Source: Steromphala cineraria
Taxonomy: Eukaryota > Mollusca > Gastropoda > Trochida > Trochidae
NCBI GenBank assembly: GCA_916613615.1
Contig: OU744731.1
Span: 10,608,726 to 10,672,725, forward strand
Reading direction: 5' to 3'
DNA length: 64,000 bases
Position 1 is the stretch's first letter; each line of letters begins with the position of its first letter. The position numbers and the translations under genes were made by a program. Shown piece after piece: positions 37,150-49,144 of the stretch. The notes beneath the pieces were generated by a model. That model had not been told where the DNA came from. It saw nothing but the letters and a program-made list of their open reading frames with translations, and did not search any database.

Positions 37150-37990
37150 CTCAATGAATCTCCCAAACAGTAGACATTCTAACCTACATTACCTATGTCA
37201 ACAATAAATGAAAGATATGAAGAGAAATTTCAATAAGGGAGAAAATGAAATCCTAACTTTTGAACATAGCCTTATCTCTGTCATTAAACAAAACTTTCAG
37301 ACACATAATTCATTTTTGACAATAAACTTTTTAGTTGAAGTCGGGTATGATTGTTAGAATGATGTTTTGGTGTATCTATTGCAATAGTTATCTCTAGCAT
37401 CTCACAGACCGATGAGCTCTGCTCATTATCATAGCAGTATTGTTGCCCATGGAAATAACACTGCCTCTTAACAAAGAGCAACCCGACAAATAGCTAAAAA
37501 ATGGTAAATAATTCCTCTTTTGTATGAAAACTACTTATTAAAGTACGAATGATACGTTTTCGGTAACGTAACATCATCCTCAAGATTGTTATCAAAAGCA
37601 AACACTCAATCTCACTTTACATGAAAAGTTATTCCATGATAATAGCTACCTTAAATTGTTTAGTGTTCAAGTATAAAAATTTGCAACAAATTAATGTTAT
37701 CTTTTGGAAAATAATGACTCATAATAAGAAGTCAATACTAAACCAAAATTATAGTAAAGGCAATCTTTCACTATCAAATCAAGGACACCTGAAAATAACT
37801 GTCCTTCTAATGAACACAACTCTCTTTATTGCCATTCAGTTCAAACTTGAAGTTCAATTCTTTTTTAAATTTCTTTGCCCAAATCATTTTCTAAGTCATG
37901 GACTCGGTAAAAAGTCAATACTCCTTTACTTTAGGTTTTCAGCTTGGTAGTCTTTGATATGTTCTCGTCTTACAGCAGACTGACAGTTTG
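37150..37990. other. Unannotated stretch
   Basis: No supported feature. The 109-codon frame at 37621-37950 is low in complexity. Confidence 0.35.
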
Positions 37991-37999
37991 TGACAAAAG

Positions 38000-38690
38000 A
38001 ACGCCATGTTCCTTTCACAGCCAGAGAGAGTTTATTCAAGTTCTTATACAAAAGGTACTGTGAAAATGACATAACTCCTTTCATGGGCATAAGGGTTTAT
38101 TGACGTATATATAACAGGCAAGGGACCATAAGACAACCTTGCAACAAACTTTTTTTTGTACACTAGTGATTTTATTCAAATTTCTACAGAAAGGCAAGGC
38201 AAGATAACACATCCTTGTATCCCTCCAACTTTAGTTTTGTCCCCAGGACAATAATTTATTATCAAAGTTTGTGTAAAAAAGGTTAGATATACTACACATT
38301 GTTAACAGAGTTTACTAATAAAATACAGAAAAGGCAATGAAATTCTACATATCTTTGCATCCACCAAAAATCACTTGTTCTTATTGTGTATAGAAAAGAC
38401 ACAAACATACCTTACTAGAAACCCTTTTTTTTCCAACCCTATCAGCTTTTTTAAACTTATGTTAAACTTCAGTTTCTCAAATCGATAAATAAAAGGAAAG
38501 GATATGTTACACATCCATGTATCAAACTTCACTTGTAAAAGATAAGAGCTTATTGAAGTTTGTATAGAAATGACATGGGTATACATAACAACCTTGCACA
38601 CCTCAAATCATTATTTATCTTCTCATTAGCTTATAGGTTACTGTACATCAAAAGGCAAGGATTTATTACACATCCTTGTGCTCTTCACAA
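38000..38690. repeat. Degenerate repeat of about 75-80 bp
   Basis: Variants of TTACACATCCTTGTATCC recur near 38135, 38205, 38345, 38505, 38583 and 38668, often preceded by AAAGGCAAGG and followed by CTTTA/TTTATT blocks. Heavily diverged. Confidence 0.5.
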
Positions 38691-39666
38691 TGGCTTAGAA
38701 TTTTAGATTTCAGTCTTCGTACCTGATGGACTCCTTGATAATAGTACCAGGCTTTTGTGATTTATTGACACACATAAAGAAAACACGAAGTGAGCACATA
38801 GTATCCCATTAAAAGGGCAATATAAGGTAGGCTGGACTAAACATACAAAGACTCTATTGAGAGGTTTTGTTACCCCTTTGTAGATTGACACATGTAATGA
38901 GAAATCTCTTGTGGTCCCAATTTATACGATTTCTTAGATTAAAGGTATCTGTGATCTGATTATGACTTGAAAGGCTCATACCAGGGTTAGTCAAGTTGGG
39001 AGTTGGACTGAATAACCTGCTTTATTTTGTTTACCTGGTATTTCTGTGTCATTTCCAATCATAAATAATTCTTCAGTTTTGCACCTTTTTATAGCTTCTT
39101 CATATCATTTATGTGTACCATATTTTGTAAATACTAAAAAGAATTGTTATTACTTCTATCCTTCTATTCATGAAGAACTCGAAATTGTACCTGACCAATG
39201 TGGATGTTTGTACACAAAATCATTAATCTTGAACTTAAAAACATCATAATCTACCATTTCTTAAGACATTAATAACCTCTAGGGAATATATACAATAAGT
39301 TATTGTAAGATATAAATTACTTAAGTCAAGCATTTTCTTACAAATCAAAACAGGGGATGATAATGTTTTTGCAGTGCAGATTGTAGATGCTGAATATTCA
39401 TGTTTTGTTTTACTGGTAGGTTTGTCAAAAGAAATTCATTTCCAGGAATTTTATTTTTGCCAAGTCAGCAAAACTCTCTCAAGTCTTATCATCATCATTC
39501 CCAAGTCAAGTGAGGAATGCAAAGGATCTGAAATACCTTGCGTCTTCTCTCTCAAAACTAACGCACGTCTAAACTTAGGACTCCTCAGAGTTACCACCAC
39601 GCCACTTCACAGGTGAATAAACGAGTTGATAATTAGCATACAGGTACGCAGGACTGCCGCACTGTG

Positions 39667-39722
39667 TATATAAAGGCCTATAGACTCTGCACTCACACAT
39701 ACCCATTACAATGGAGTCGTCC
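39667..39722 (+). promoter_or_regulatory. Possible TATA promoter with a very short first exon
   Basis: TATATAAAG (39667-39675) lies 36 bases before an ATG in fair Kozak context (ACAATGG, ATG at 39711). The frame reads ATG GAG TCG TCC and meets a GTAAGA donor-like site at 39723; unspliced it stops after eight codons. Whether this is a real start is uncertain. The minus strand of 39703-39844 is also open and ends on a GTATGT donor-like site, with a stretch (LCGISPLCSLAVWRS) loosely like an ankyrin/SOCS repeat. Confidence 0.2.
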
Positions 39723-39963
39723 GTAAGAAGTAAATAACTGTAGTCCAAACTCCTCCACACCGCAAGGCTGCAAAGAGGACTGATCCCACAAAGCCGATCC
39801 AACACGTAAAGTCGCCGATGTTGTAACACAGTAAATACCTTCTTTCAGCCCATGCTAATCCAATAACTGCACGCTTTATTTTAGCATTACCTCTATACCT
39901 TGCTCGTGGCTGTGTCTCGAACTTGTGAATGACTAGAGTTGAGCCCAGGGCTTCTAATTGCAG

Positions 39964-40061
39964 ATGAGAATCTACAGACTCTTAGCCAGTATGTAGCAGA
40001 GATCAGAGAGCTAATGAAGATCAGGTCCCCAGATATGGACAACAACCCCTCTAATGGGTGA
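39964..40061 (+). CDS. Candidate terminal exon, helical C-terminus, unrecognised
   Basis: Follows an acceptor-like CTTCTAATTGCAG (ending 39963) and runs 31 full codons to TGA at 40059-40061. The peptide has two visible parts. ENLQTLSQYVAEIRELMKI is amphipathic and fits a short helix or coiled coil. RSPDMDNNPSNG is a polar tail. Codon choice is mixed rather than AT-only, which sets it apart from nearby frames. The same frame is in fact open from 39933, so it could instead be part of an unspliced, older insertion. The upstream exon was not found. No family recognised. Cutting at 39964 would need one base from the previous exon (phase 1). Confidence 0.35.
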
Positions 40062-40069
40062 GGAGGACA

Positions 40070-41545
40070 CTTTAAGGTAGACATGGGCTCAGCCAAACCT
40101 GGAAAATCTTGCACTTTAAGGTAGACATCAGTGTTTTTCCCAGGTGATCAGCTGAGGGAGTCATTTTGGCAAATATTAAGCAAATGGGACGCTTTGTAAA
40201 TGGTAAAAGTATCCTTCATCTTATATTTTTAAGGGACACCAAGCAAAAATGGAGGGCAAATTTCCCCCCGACCCCTCTAGGAACAATACTGCAATCTTGC
40301 ATTTGAAGGTAGAAATGACATCGAGCTAACGCTTATGGTCGATTTTGTGGTCTATATACACTCATGCTTGTCTCACTTATTGTCAAAGTTAAGCATTAGT
40401 CAGTTAGTGTTTGCCAAGATCTTATCTCCGATCAGATACAAGTCCACTCACATTGACCACTTTACAACAACGCATTAAATATATAGGTACTTGAAGTTTT
40501 TCAAATGTGTTGAATGAGCCTTTTCTTGAGTAGGCTGAGTAAAGGTTCTCTTAGCAATATTATCCTAAGCTTTTCCTCAAGAAATCTTTACCGTAAGGTA
40601 ACCTTCTCCTAGACAGTTTACACAAACACTAAAAGTGCTTTTATTTATTTATTTATATAAGTGCTAAAATAGTTTAAACCATTCTAGATGACCAACTAAT
40701 GGCCACAGCTATTCATTTACAAAGCAAATAATCCAGGAAGCAAAAATAATAAAATTCTACGGTCTGAAAAACAGAAATTTTATCGACAAATTAAAAAAAT
40801 TAATTCTTAAATTCAAATAAGACTAATTGATATATCAGAGGAACATCACTTTAACATGGGGTCCTTTATCAAATCATCCCATCTAATGCAATGGTAACTG
40901 TTCTGGACAACTGGTCATGTTTTTAGATGATTGTGTTGATAAATGATAATCTGAGACAAGGAATGGAATTACCTCTGTCACCTTAGCCCCGTAAATCAGA
41001 TTTAGAAGTAACATCATGGCCACAAGCTACTTACACTAATGCATTTCAGAACTGATTACAGACCAATGTGAAGTCTTATGCTTATGTCTCACCTAAATGG
41101 GTAACTGGGTGTAAGGGAGAATGAACTGTTCTTTGAGATTAAATAACAATATGTATGATATGAGTTCAGGTTATTTAACAGTTACATAAAGGTAATTCAA
41201 TTTCATTTACTTTTTCAATTTAAACAGACACTATTATTTTTATGAATTTCTTTATTTTTACAGTTGAATGAATTACTGTCAAGGCAATTTTCAATATCAC
41301 AATCTTGGGGAAAATCCATGATTAGTCTAAGGCTAAAGATTTTTCTAGGAAAAACAGATATGCAAATGAAGCTGCTCCAATCTATTAATAAACTCATTCT
41401 TCTTCTGCCTGTCCTTCTGGTAAAAATTACCGTAGTTCTAAATGATATAAGGTTACTTATGCTTAACAATAAGTACACGTTGCATTTAAAAATGCTTTAA
41501 AATCACCGTTTCATCTTCATTCAATCGAATTCTATCCTAAACAAG
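40070..41545. other. Mostly unannotated stretch
   Basis: CACTTTAAGGTAGACAT occurs twice (about 40068 and 40113), and a short (TTTA)n run lies near 40640. Nothing else supported. Confidence 0.4.
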
Positions 41546-41699
41546 GCAAAAGTGAGCACGGCTCACATACCCCCGCCTGTAGTTTGACCGCCTTCACGTA
41601 ACATTAATTTGAAAATTTATGAAAATTACTCGTTGAATGATTATGACTTTGAACACAATGGTCTTGCAAACCTAAAAACTATTTTACTTCATAACATCC

Positions 41700-42642
41700 G
41701 CGGCTATGTAGTTTTTGAATAAAATTCTGGGAACCCTGGAATTACCCCTAAAAGGCACAACAGCACTATACAGTCGAACCTTGTTTTGTTTACAGTTGAA
41801 AATCGTCCCAATAGCGAATCGTCCTGTTAACTGGGTCATTTTTCTTAAGAAATATAGACACATTGTTTGAAAAATCTTTGTCCGTAAGGTGAGATTTACG
41901 GATATACAGAGTCCGGGTATCTGAGGTTCGACTGTATACTTCCATACCAAATTTGAAGTGTGCAAGTCATTTGGTATTTATATATGCTCCGGAAACAACA
42001 AAACAAAAATTGGACCGTTTTTGGTCAAAATTTCAAAAATTATTCAGAACATTGAGCTGAAACCCCTAGAAGGCACAACAGCACCATATAGCTCACTTCC
42101 ATACCAAATTTGTAGTTTCTAAGTGGTATATTATTTTAGTAATGCTCCTGAAACGAGACAAAGTCCAAAAAACGGACCGTTTTTGGTCAAAATTTCAAAA
42201 ATTATTTGGACCATTGAGCTGAAACCCCTAAAAGGCACCACAGCACCATATAGGCTACTTCCATACCAAATTTGAAGTTTCTAAGTGGTACAGTTTTTGA
42301 GTTATGCTCCGGAAACGAGACAAAGTCCAAAAATCAGACCGTTTTTGGTCAAAATTTCAAAAATTATTTGGACCATTGAGCTGAAACCCCTAAAAGGCAC
42401 CACAGCACCATATAGGCTACTTCCATACCAAATTTGAAGTTTCTAAGTGGTACAGTTTTTGAGTTATGCTCCGGAAACGAGACAAAGTCCAAAAATCGGA
42501 CCGTTTTTTGTCAAAATTTCAAAAATTATTTGGACCATTGAGCTGAAACCACTAAAAGGCACCACAGCACCATATAGGCTACTTCCATACCAAATTTGAA
42601 GTTTCTAAGTGGTATAGTTTTTGAGTAATGCTCCGGAAACGA
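41700..42642 (+). repeat. 162-bp tandem array, about five units
   Basis: CCATTGAGCTGAAACC marks at 42049, 42211, 42373 and 42535 step by exactly 162 bp. A further unit at about 41721 is displaced by the MITE. The unit contains AAAAGGCACCACAGCACCAT, CTTCCATACCAAATTTGAAG, TTATGCTCCGGAAACGAGAC and CCGTTTTTGGTCAAAATTTC. The first units are the most diverged and the inner ones nearly identical. Confidence 0.95.
41771..41934. mobile_element. TA-flanked MITE (Tc1/mariner/pogo type) nested in the array
   Basis: Terminal inverted repeats CAGTCGAACCT and AGGTTCGACTG (one mismatch next to the end of the match) are flanked by TA on both sides (41769-41770, 41935-41936). Removing the 164 bp plus one TA restores the sequence seen in sibling units (AGCAC-ATATA-CTTCCATACC), which proves the insertion. 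TA target sites and CAGTCGAACC-type ends are usual for the Tc1/mariner-pogo group. Non-coding. Confidence 0.85.
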
Positions 42643-42645
42643 TTT

Positions 42646-42692
42646 CGGACAGACGCACGGACGGACGGACGCACGGACGCACGGACGGACAC
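42646..42692 (+). repeat. (GGAC)n/(GCAC) microsatellite
   Basis: Degenerate tetranucleotide run between the array and the terminal hairpin, the counterpart of 24584-24618. Confidence 0.85.
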
Positions 42693-42703
42693 GCGGAGCG
42701 CTA

Positions 42704-42748
42704 TATACCCCCGACTACGTCGTAGCAATACGTCGTAGCGGGGGTATA
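42704..42748 (+). other. Terminal hairpin of element 2
   Basis: TATACCCCCG-A-CTACG on the left pairs with CGTAG-CGGGGGTATA on the right; between them is a second short inverted repeat with CGTCGTAGCAATACGTCG. Strong stem at the element end. Confidence 0.8.
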
Positions 42749-42759
42749 ATTACATTTCA

Positions 42760-43495
42760 TCTAATAATGATACCATTTTAACCACAAATAGAGTCTCTTT
42801 CACATCAACATATTAAATGCAAATGTTTAATTTCCAATACCTAAATATGGAACCTGAATATATATAAAAGCAAGTGACAAATGTTACTACGGACCAATTT
42901 GAGTATAAATCAACCCCATACAAGTACTACAGTAAATGTACAATCCCATATAGCACAGCTGTTTCAAAATTGATGTTCATTTCACGATATATACATATGC
43001 ATATCTCCAGTCACGCTAGGAATGTCACATCGGAGCGACAGCTTATATTTGTGATGTAAATCTGATCCAGCGTATGTTTACTGAGATGAAATGGACACAT
43101 TCCTAGCTCAGCGGTCAATCCCTTGACCACAGTGAACAGAGAGACTGGACTTTGATGGATTGTTTAATCTTAGTTCCTTTAATACTTTATCTTTGTCAGA
43201 GAAAGTGGATTATAATGAAACATTCTTATATTATTTGTATCTGTGATGGAAGAAGATGGATTTATATGAAATAGGAACATTTTACTTTTTATCTGTTCGC
43301 AACTTATGCTTTCTGGTTAATTATTTCATGCGGAGAAGTTCAGTTTTCAGATGATATGTGCTATCTATATTTAAATGATTTGCTAAGATTATGATTAAAT
43401 TATTATAATATGATATATGTAATAATATAATTTCAAAGCAAGTCTTTAAACAGACGATAATGATACATCATTAATAACAACAGGATGCAATAAAT
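42760..43495. other. Unannotated stretch
   Basis: No supported feature. Confidence 0.4.
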
Positions 43496-43499
43496 AAAT

Positions 43500-43735
43500 C
43501 ACATTGTTCATTATCAACAACCAACAAGTACAGGGCAATCAATATTTTAGTTAATAATAGTAGTTATACACATTTTCCTAATCAAAACCCCCAAATAAAG
43601 GTACTTAATTAACAGGACAAAATCAATATTTTAGTTTATCATAGTAGACATACACATTGTGCTAATCAAAACCTCCAAAACAAAGGTATATAATTAGCAA
43701 GACAATCGGTATTTCAGTTTACTATGTTGAGCAAA
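43500..43735. repeat. 83-bp tandem repeat, three copies
   Basis: ATCAATATTTTAGTT at 43538 and 43622 and ATCGGTATTTCAGTT at 43704, each followed by TARTAG, TACACATT and CTAATCAAAACC-like motifs. Confidence 0.8.
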
Positions 43736-43904
43736 AGGAAAAACATATCATTTCAATTGTGCAACAAACAAACCAAACATTTTTTATCCTATATGCCATT
43801 GTTGTGCTATCTGTTTCAGACAAATAGTTCTCAATCAGACAATGTTTAATTTACCCTGAACTATCAATTGTTCTGATCATCCATTATTGTCCTTCACAGA
43901 GGTC

Positions 43905-44225
43905 AAGGTCGTCAAGTGCAAACTGAGACTAGGGTTCATCTGAGTCCAATATCAAGGCCAAGAGTTCTAAAGAGTATTACAAACTTGTAAGTTTACCAAG
44001 TGATGTGTTAGAGTATACAAGCTGCAGGTAAATTCAATATTCAAGTGCAAACTGAGACCAGGGTTCACCTGAGTTCAATAACATGGCCTAGAGTAGTATC
44101 AACTTGTAGCTGAAACTTATTAAAAATATGTATTTTCATACTCATAATATTTTCTGTTTTAGGAGACATGTGAGACAAGTGATGGCTATGAGTATATAAT
44201 AGGCAGATAAATTCAATATTGAGAG
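43905..44225. repeat. 130-bp direct repeat, two copies and a remnant
   Basis: TCAAGTGCAAACTGAGACTA at about 43912 recurs as TCAAGTGCAAACTGAGACCA at about 44042, followed by AGGGTTCAYCTGAGT and CAAT...GGCC. GATAAATTCAATATT at about 44208 repeats GGTAAATTCAATATT from about 44028. Confidence 0.75.
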
Positions 44226-44229
44226 GAAA

Positions 44230-45690
44230 AACACGATCGAACCAGAATTCTAGTATTGTTTCCGTAAAGATTCAAGGCTAACCCATCCTTTATTCTGCAA
44301 TAAACTATAGTTTTTGAGTGACATCACGAAACAATAGTCTGTGACGTCAAAACTGTACTTTGAAGTCACTAGTTATGGCGCTGGTCAAGAATTTTAAGTT
44401 CACGGCAAAATGTGATTTACATAGGATATGTTTACTTTTGACAAATAATAACCTTAACAAGTTAAAATCGCGCAAAACTATACTTCATTGCAAAACACAT
44501 GATGGTAAGGGGTACTCTTTTTCTTAATTAAAGAATGTAAAGAAAATTTACACTTGTGTATAACTATGGGTGAAAAATGTAGAAATTGTACCCTGGTCTG
44601 ATAAGATTAATGCAAATCAAGCTTCAGATTCAGACCAGTTTACTTTTATTTGTTCTTTTTTCTCTCCCAATAATAACACACATAGGTTTATGCAGTTATA
44701 CAAGATATGAAGGGTATGTTGAATCATTTCATACCTTTGATAATTTCATGTTCTTCACATTCTTATTTTTTCAAAACTACAGTTGTGTCAATATAATCTT
44801 TGCAATGTTAAGTAATTATTTTTTCCTAACCAAAACACATGTTATGACCTTTCTGCTGTTTTGAAAAACATAGCACCTGTAATAAAAAGTAATAGGGTGA
44901 TTATTTTCATAGCTTTGATAATGTGAGGTCCTGAACAATTCACAGCATCTAATCCAATCTTTACGCATCGTAAATTCACAATCTTAACCCCTGTTGACAT
45001 AATCTTGTTCCATACACACAATAACACATGTAATCTGTTTATACACAATAATATTATTATGCTTCTTGCGAGTTGATCAGGTGTGACAGAGGTCTTGAGT
45101 TTATCTGATGACTCAATGCTAGATGGAGGTTAGTAATAGGGTGATATTGAGTCCATTATCAGAGTTCAATATTTATAAAAGTAATGTTACTGTTTTCCTT
45201 GTATTTTTTTCAAAATTTTGCGACCAACCTAGGGAAACACAGACCAAAATTCATTAAGTAGGAGATAATTTACCAAAATCACTGAAACAGCAGCCGCGTA
45301 AAGGCGAATCATTCAGGATGCCTTCTCCTTAGGAATCGTGATTTATAAGTAACATGAATAATCTTTGATCCACAGCTAGATCATTAATCAAACATCAATG
45401 TCAAGGTAAAACACAAACGATACAAGAAGTACCCTGACTCATCTTTTCTCCACATGACACAACAACTTCACACTTGCAGTTTATACATGTGCAAAGCTGA
45501 TAAACATTGATATCGTTATGATAACAATGACAACGAAATTCAACCCTCAACTTACACCAAGAATAACAACAAGTGAAAACATAACAAATAGAAACAGGGA
45601 CAATGAGTCCTCAATACGAGTACAGAAGCTCTCTGGATGAATGGAAGGCTATTGTCGCGGAGAAATCACTCGCGTAATGTAGTCCAGGTA
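44230..45690. other. Unannotated stretch
   Basis: No supported feature. ACTATAGTTTTTGAGTGACAT (about 44304) and GCGCAAAACTATA (about 44472) might be ends of an old inverted-repeat element, but the match is too short to call. Confidence 0.35.
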
Positions 45691-45699
45691 GGGGTATTA

Positions 45700-46195
45700 C
45701 TCACGACATCTGCGTGAGTCACCACGTCAATGACAACACGTTTGCTTGCCGATGGGTCACAACTGTTGCTCACACTCGCACTCGCACATTTTGGAACTAT
45801 TTCTATTCAATTCTAACAGAATAAATGACAATGTCACCTATTAGGTACTTGTTATAGAAAATTTAATTTTGTTATAGGTAGTTACTCAATAATCATAAAA
45901 TCAGGTTGAGTCACTAATTCAGTGACATCATGTTTGCTTGTTTGTGGAATCACAACTGTTGCTCACAAGCACTTGTGTTTGCAGGATATTACTACTATCA
46001 TAATTATGGAGTTTATCCTTTTTGGCAATTTTGTTTCAATATACTTAATTTATCACAGTCTTTACTTGCAGGTATTTGTTGTATTTATAGAACATAGGAA
46101 AACGGTATTCTTCTGTGAAATGCACCTCAATGGCAACATGTTTGCTTGCTGAAATGATCAAAACTGGAGCGCACAAATGCAGGATATTGCAATTT
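45700..46195. repeat. Degenerate repeat of about 190-210 bp, three copies
   Basis: ATGACAACACGTTTGCTTGC, GTGACATCATGTTTGCTTGT and ATGGCAACATGTTTGCTTGC at about 45730, 45921 and 46131. The first two are followed by CACAACTGTTGCTCACA, the last two by TGCAGGATATT. Confidence 0.7.
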
Positions 46196-46199
46196 TGTT

Positions 46200-47635
46200 C
46201 TAACCTTGTAAACTCGTTCTTGAATATACTACTGTAGTTGAATCACAAACTATACTCTTTTCAACTCTATGGTCATATTTCATACACTTTGCCAGTATAT
46301 TTTATGAGTAAAATTGATTCAAAGATAACTGTCATGAGTCAGATATAGAGGGTGTAGTAAACTATTGCACTGGAGAAGATCCAGTATTTCTTGGTATTAT
46401 CATAACACTGACAGTTTAATGGTTATTAGCAGGTCAAAAGTTGTTGCTCCCCCCAGGCACAGTTTTATGCATTTAATATTAAGGAAGTGCTTAGACTCCC
46501 AAATTTACAGTGCTTGTATAATTACCAGGTGCATAAACTCTAATTCAAAAAAATATTTCTTGTCCAAATGTTTTAGAGTCAAAATATTGAAATACTTTCA
46601 CATTCAAACTAAGGGCTATCAAGATTTACCAGTATTCATATTCAAGAATGAGTTGGGAGTTCTAATTTGATATTGTGTCTTAAACTGAATTTAGTGTTGA
46701 ATTTATTGGTTTTACAATACAGAGCTAGATTGTCCTATGTGTGTAATTTTCAGGAACCAAATTTACGCACATGTATGCGCTTTAGAAGGAACTAGTGCAA
46801 GTACAGTTTATGGATAGTTCACAGCCTCTTCTTAGAAATTTGCCCACCTTCCTGGCTTGGTGATCCATAAGATATTAAGGAGTAGGATATCTTTACCATT
46901 GCATACAGTCCCATCTATCCAGAATGGCCAAAATGACCCCCTTAGTCAATCAACTCACGAACAGTACTACCGGTAGTTCAATCATTTGTGGCAGGTAATT
47001 CAGAGTAATTAATTACAGGGGTCACATCTTATACAAAGAATCCTGAACTGACCAATTGGTGAAGATAGTCTATCCCTTCATACTTTTTGAAAATTCCTTC
47101 ATACTGTGGCATAACATAATTCATTTAGCAACAGGATTAATTAAGATAGATATTTATAATATATCCAAGACTAACAATCAACAATTTCATAATAACATAA
47201 CAAATACAAAATCCATTTGTCATAAAGTGAATAATTGTTATCATATATTGATGTCAGATATAATATGAAACCACAGTTTTTCAAACCAGCTAATGCAAAA
47301 GAACCAATATTGCTCCTTCACGCCAAGACTAATATGTAAATAAATAACATTAGGGGTAAAAACATCTACATTTTATCACAGCCTCGGGCCAATCAGCTTC
47401 ATGCCATACATAATTGATTCTGCAATTCCCAGCACATTTGCATAATTAACGACCATTGTGAGATGAAACCTTGCCTCACACCTTGCAGAGATAAAAAATA
47501 ACCAATAATCATCAACAGCAAACCTGCAACAAAGAACACAAACCAGATGAAAGGAAACACTCGCGTTTTATTAATACCACTGCCATCGACTAAAGTCAGA
47601 GTGACTCAGGTGATTGTCTCGGCCAAGTGGAACAA
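46200..47635. other. Unannotated stretch
   Basis: No supported feature. The 101-codon frame at 46365-46670 has no motif or splice context. Confidence 0.35.
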
Positions 47636-47639
47636 TTTG

Positions 47640-47990
47640 TAATATTCCCAGTCTGCCACAAACCTAATTTACTTAAACCTGTTGTCTGTAGTACTGCCAT
47701 AATCATAGATATATGATATTCCATTTTGCAATTTTGACAAAATCACTTAAGTACAACTGTTGTCAGTAGCACAGCAATAATCATGGAATCTGATTATAGA
47801 TATATGACATTCCATTTTGTAATTTTCCCAAACTGTCAAAAACTAGTTTAGAAAAACCTGTTTGAGCGGTACATCCACAACCATATATATGACACCCCAT
47901 TTTTGTAATTTTCCAAGACTTTATTTAGAAATAGCTGTTGTTGGCATTACAGCCATATATAGCACTCCATTGACTCCTCTGACAAAATTG
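47640..47990. repeat. Degenerate repeat of about 85-95 bp, four copies
   Basis: ATATGATATTCCATTTTGCA, ATATGACATTCCATTTTGTA, ATATGACACCCCATTTTTGT and ATATAGCACTCCATTGAC recur with AATTTTSMCAAA and CTGTTGTCWGTAG-like motifs between them. Confidence 0.75.
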
Positions 47991-47994
47991 CTCA

Positions 47995-49140
47995 ACATGG
48001 TTAGACCGAGCAGTGATTACAGTGCAAATGTATCATGGGTTTCAGTTGCAGATTAAGAGAAAATGGGCATGATTTGTAATAATTTAGGGGTTCAAATGCT
48101 TTTTAATCCATATCACCAGACATTCTACAAACCAGAATGGCTCAACACAAAAAAAGAACAACCATTATATACAATACCAGAGCTCCAGATAAGCTTTTGC
48201 CTATGTGGGTATGTTACCAGTATTTTGAAAACTAAGTGGGTTTTTCTAATTTAAAGTGGGTATCTATACTTTTTGATACCCATCACTTTTTTAAAATGTG
48301 GGAATTCAATTTGAAATGACAAGTTAAAGATGTTACAAACTTTTAATCAACAACAAAGAATAGATTTAGTAGATGATCATTAGTACATTAGTACCATTAT
48401 CAGATTCTTTAGCATTATAGCATGCATGTTGCTTTACATAAGGGAAGATAGAACCCAATTTGGCTGTTTATTTAGGCAACACAATCATGATAATGAACAT
48501 AAAACATCATTGTGATATTTCCAGACAGCCTGAAAGGGAGTTCAGCACAAGCTGTTGTCAACTGTACAATTACCAGCACAGATATATCTGACATACCGAC
48601 AGAGTGCCAGACAGCCAAACGTATTGGGATGAGCAATATCGGAGAATTGACCTGGCTGCCGTGTAGCTGGAAGCTATGAAATTGACCTGACTCAGCAAGT
48701 TTTTCCAATATTTTCTGCGTGGTGTGAAAGGAAGAGGTATCGCAAGTTTTGCAACATTCTTTGAATGAAGGCAACAGAATAATCTGAAATTGATTTTATG
48801 GTATTGCATTGGGAATTTAACAGAACTTTGTGCATTTGACTGCTTCATGCCTTTGCAATGATGTCAACAAAACAATATTCAACAGCATCAGGGTAAATCT
48901 GGTATTTGTAACCAAGCATTTCACCTCATTCCAGCTACAAATGATGTGGAAACGAGAGCATCTCAATTTCTCAACATATCAAGAAAATAACAATGCAATA
49001 TACTTTATCTGATATCCCAATCATCTAAGCTTGTTAACCTTGATAATTACCGGTAATCATATCTGTTGATTGATAATCCTTAGGCCTAATGATTAAAAAA
49101 ATTAAATCTGATAAAAATTAACCATCAGTTCCCCTTTGAA
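47995..49140. other. Unannotated stretch
   Basis: No supported feature. The minus frame 48472-48774 (100 codons) has a balanced composition but no recognisable motif. Confidence 0.35.
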
Positions 49141-49144
49141 AAAG

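Larger units (their letters stand above)
41570..42748 (+). mobile_element. Pearl/Helitron-type non-autonomous element (element 2)
   Basis: The left end CACATACCCCCGCC (about 41575) is the inverse of the right end GCGGGGGTAT (42738-42747). Between them lie a 162-bp tandem array, a GGAC/GCAC microsatellite and a terminal hairpin, the same order as in element 1 although the sequences are unrelated. This fits bivalve pearl-type elements, which are thought to be Helitron derivatives. No coding capacity. A 164-bp MITE sits in the first array unit. Confidence 0.7.
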
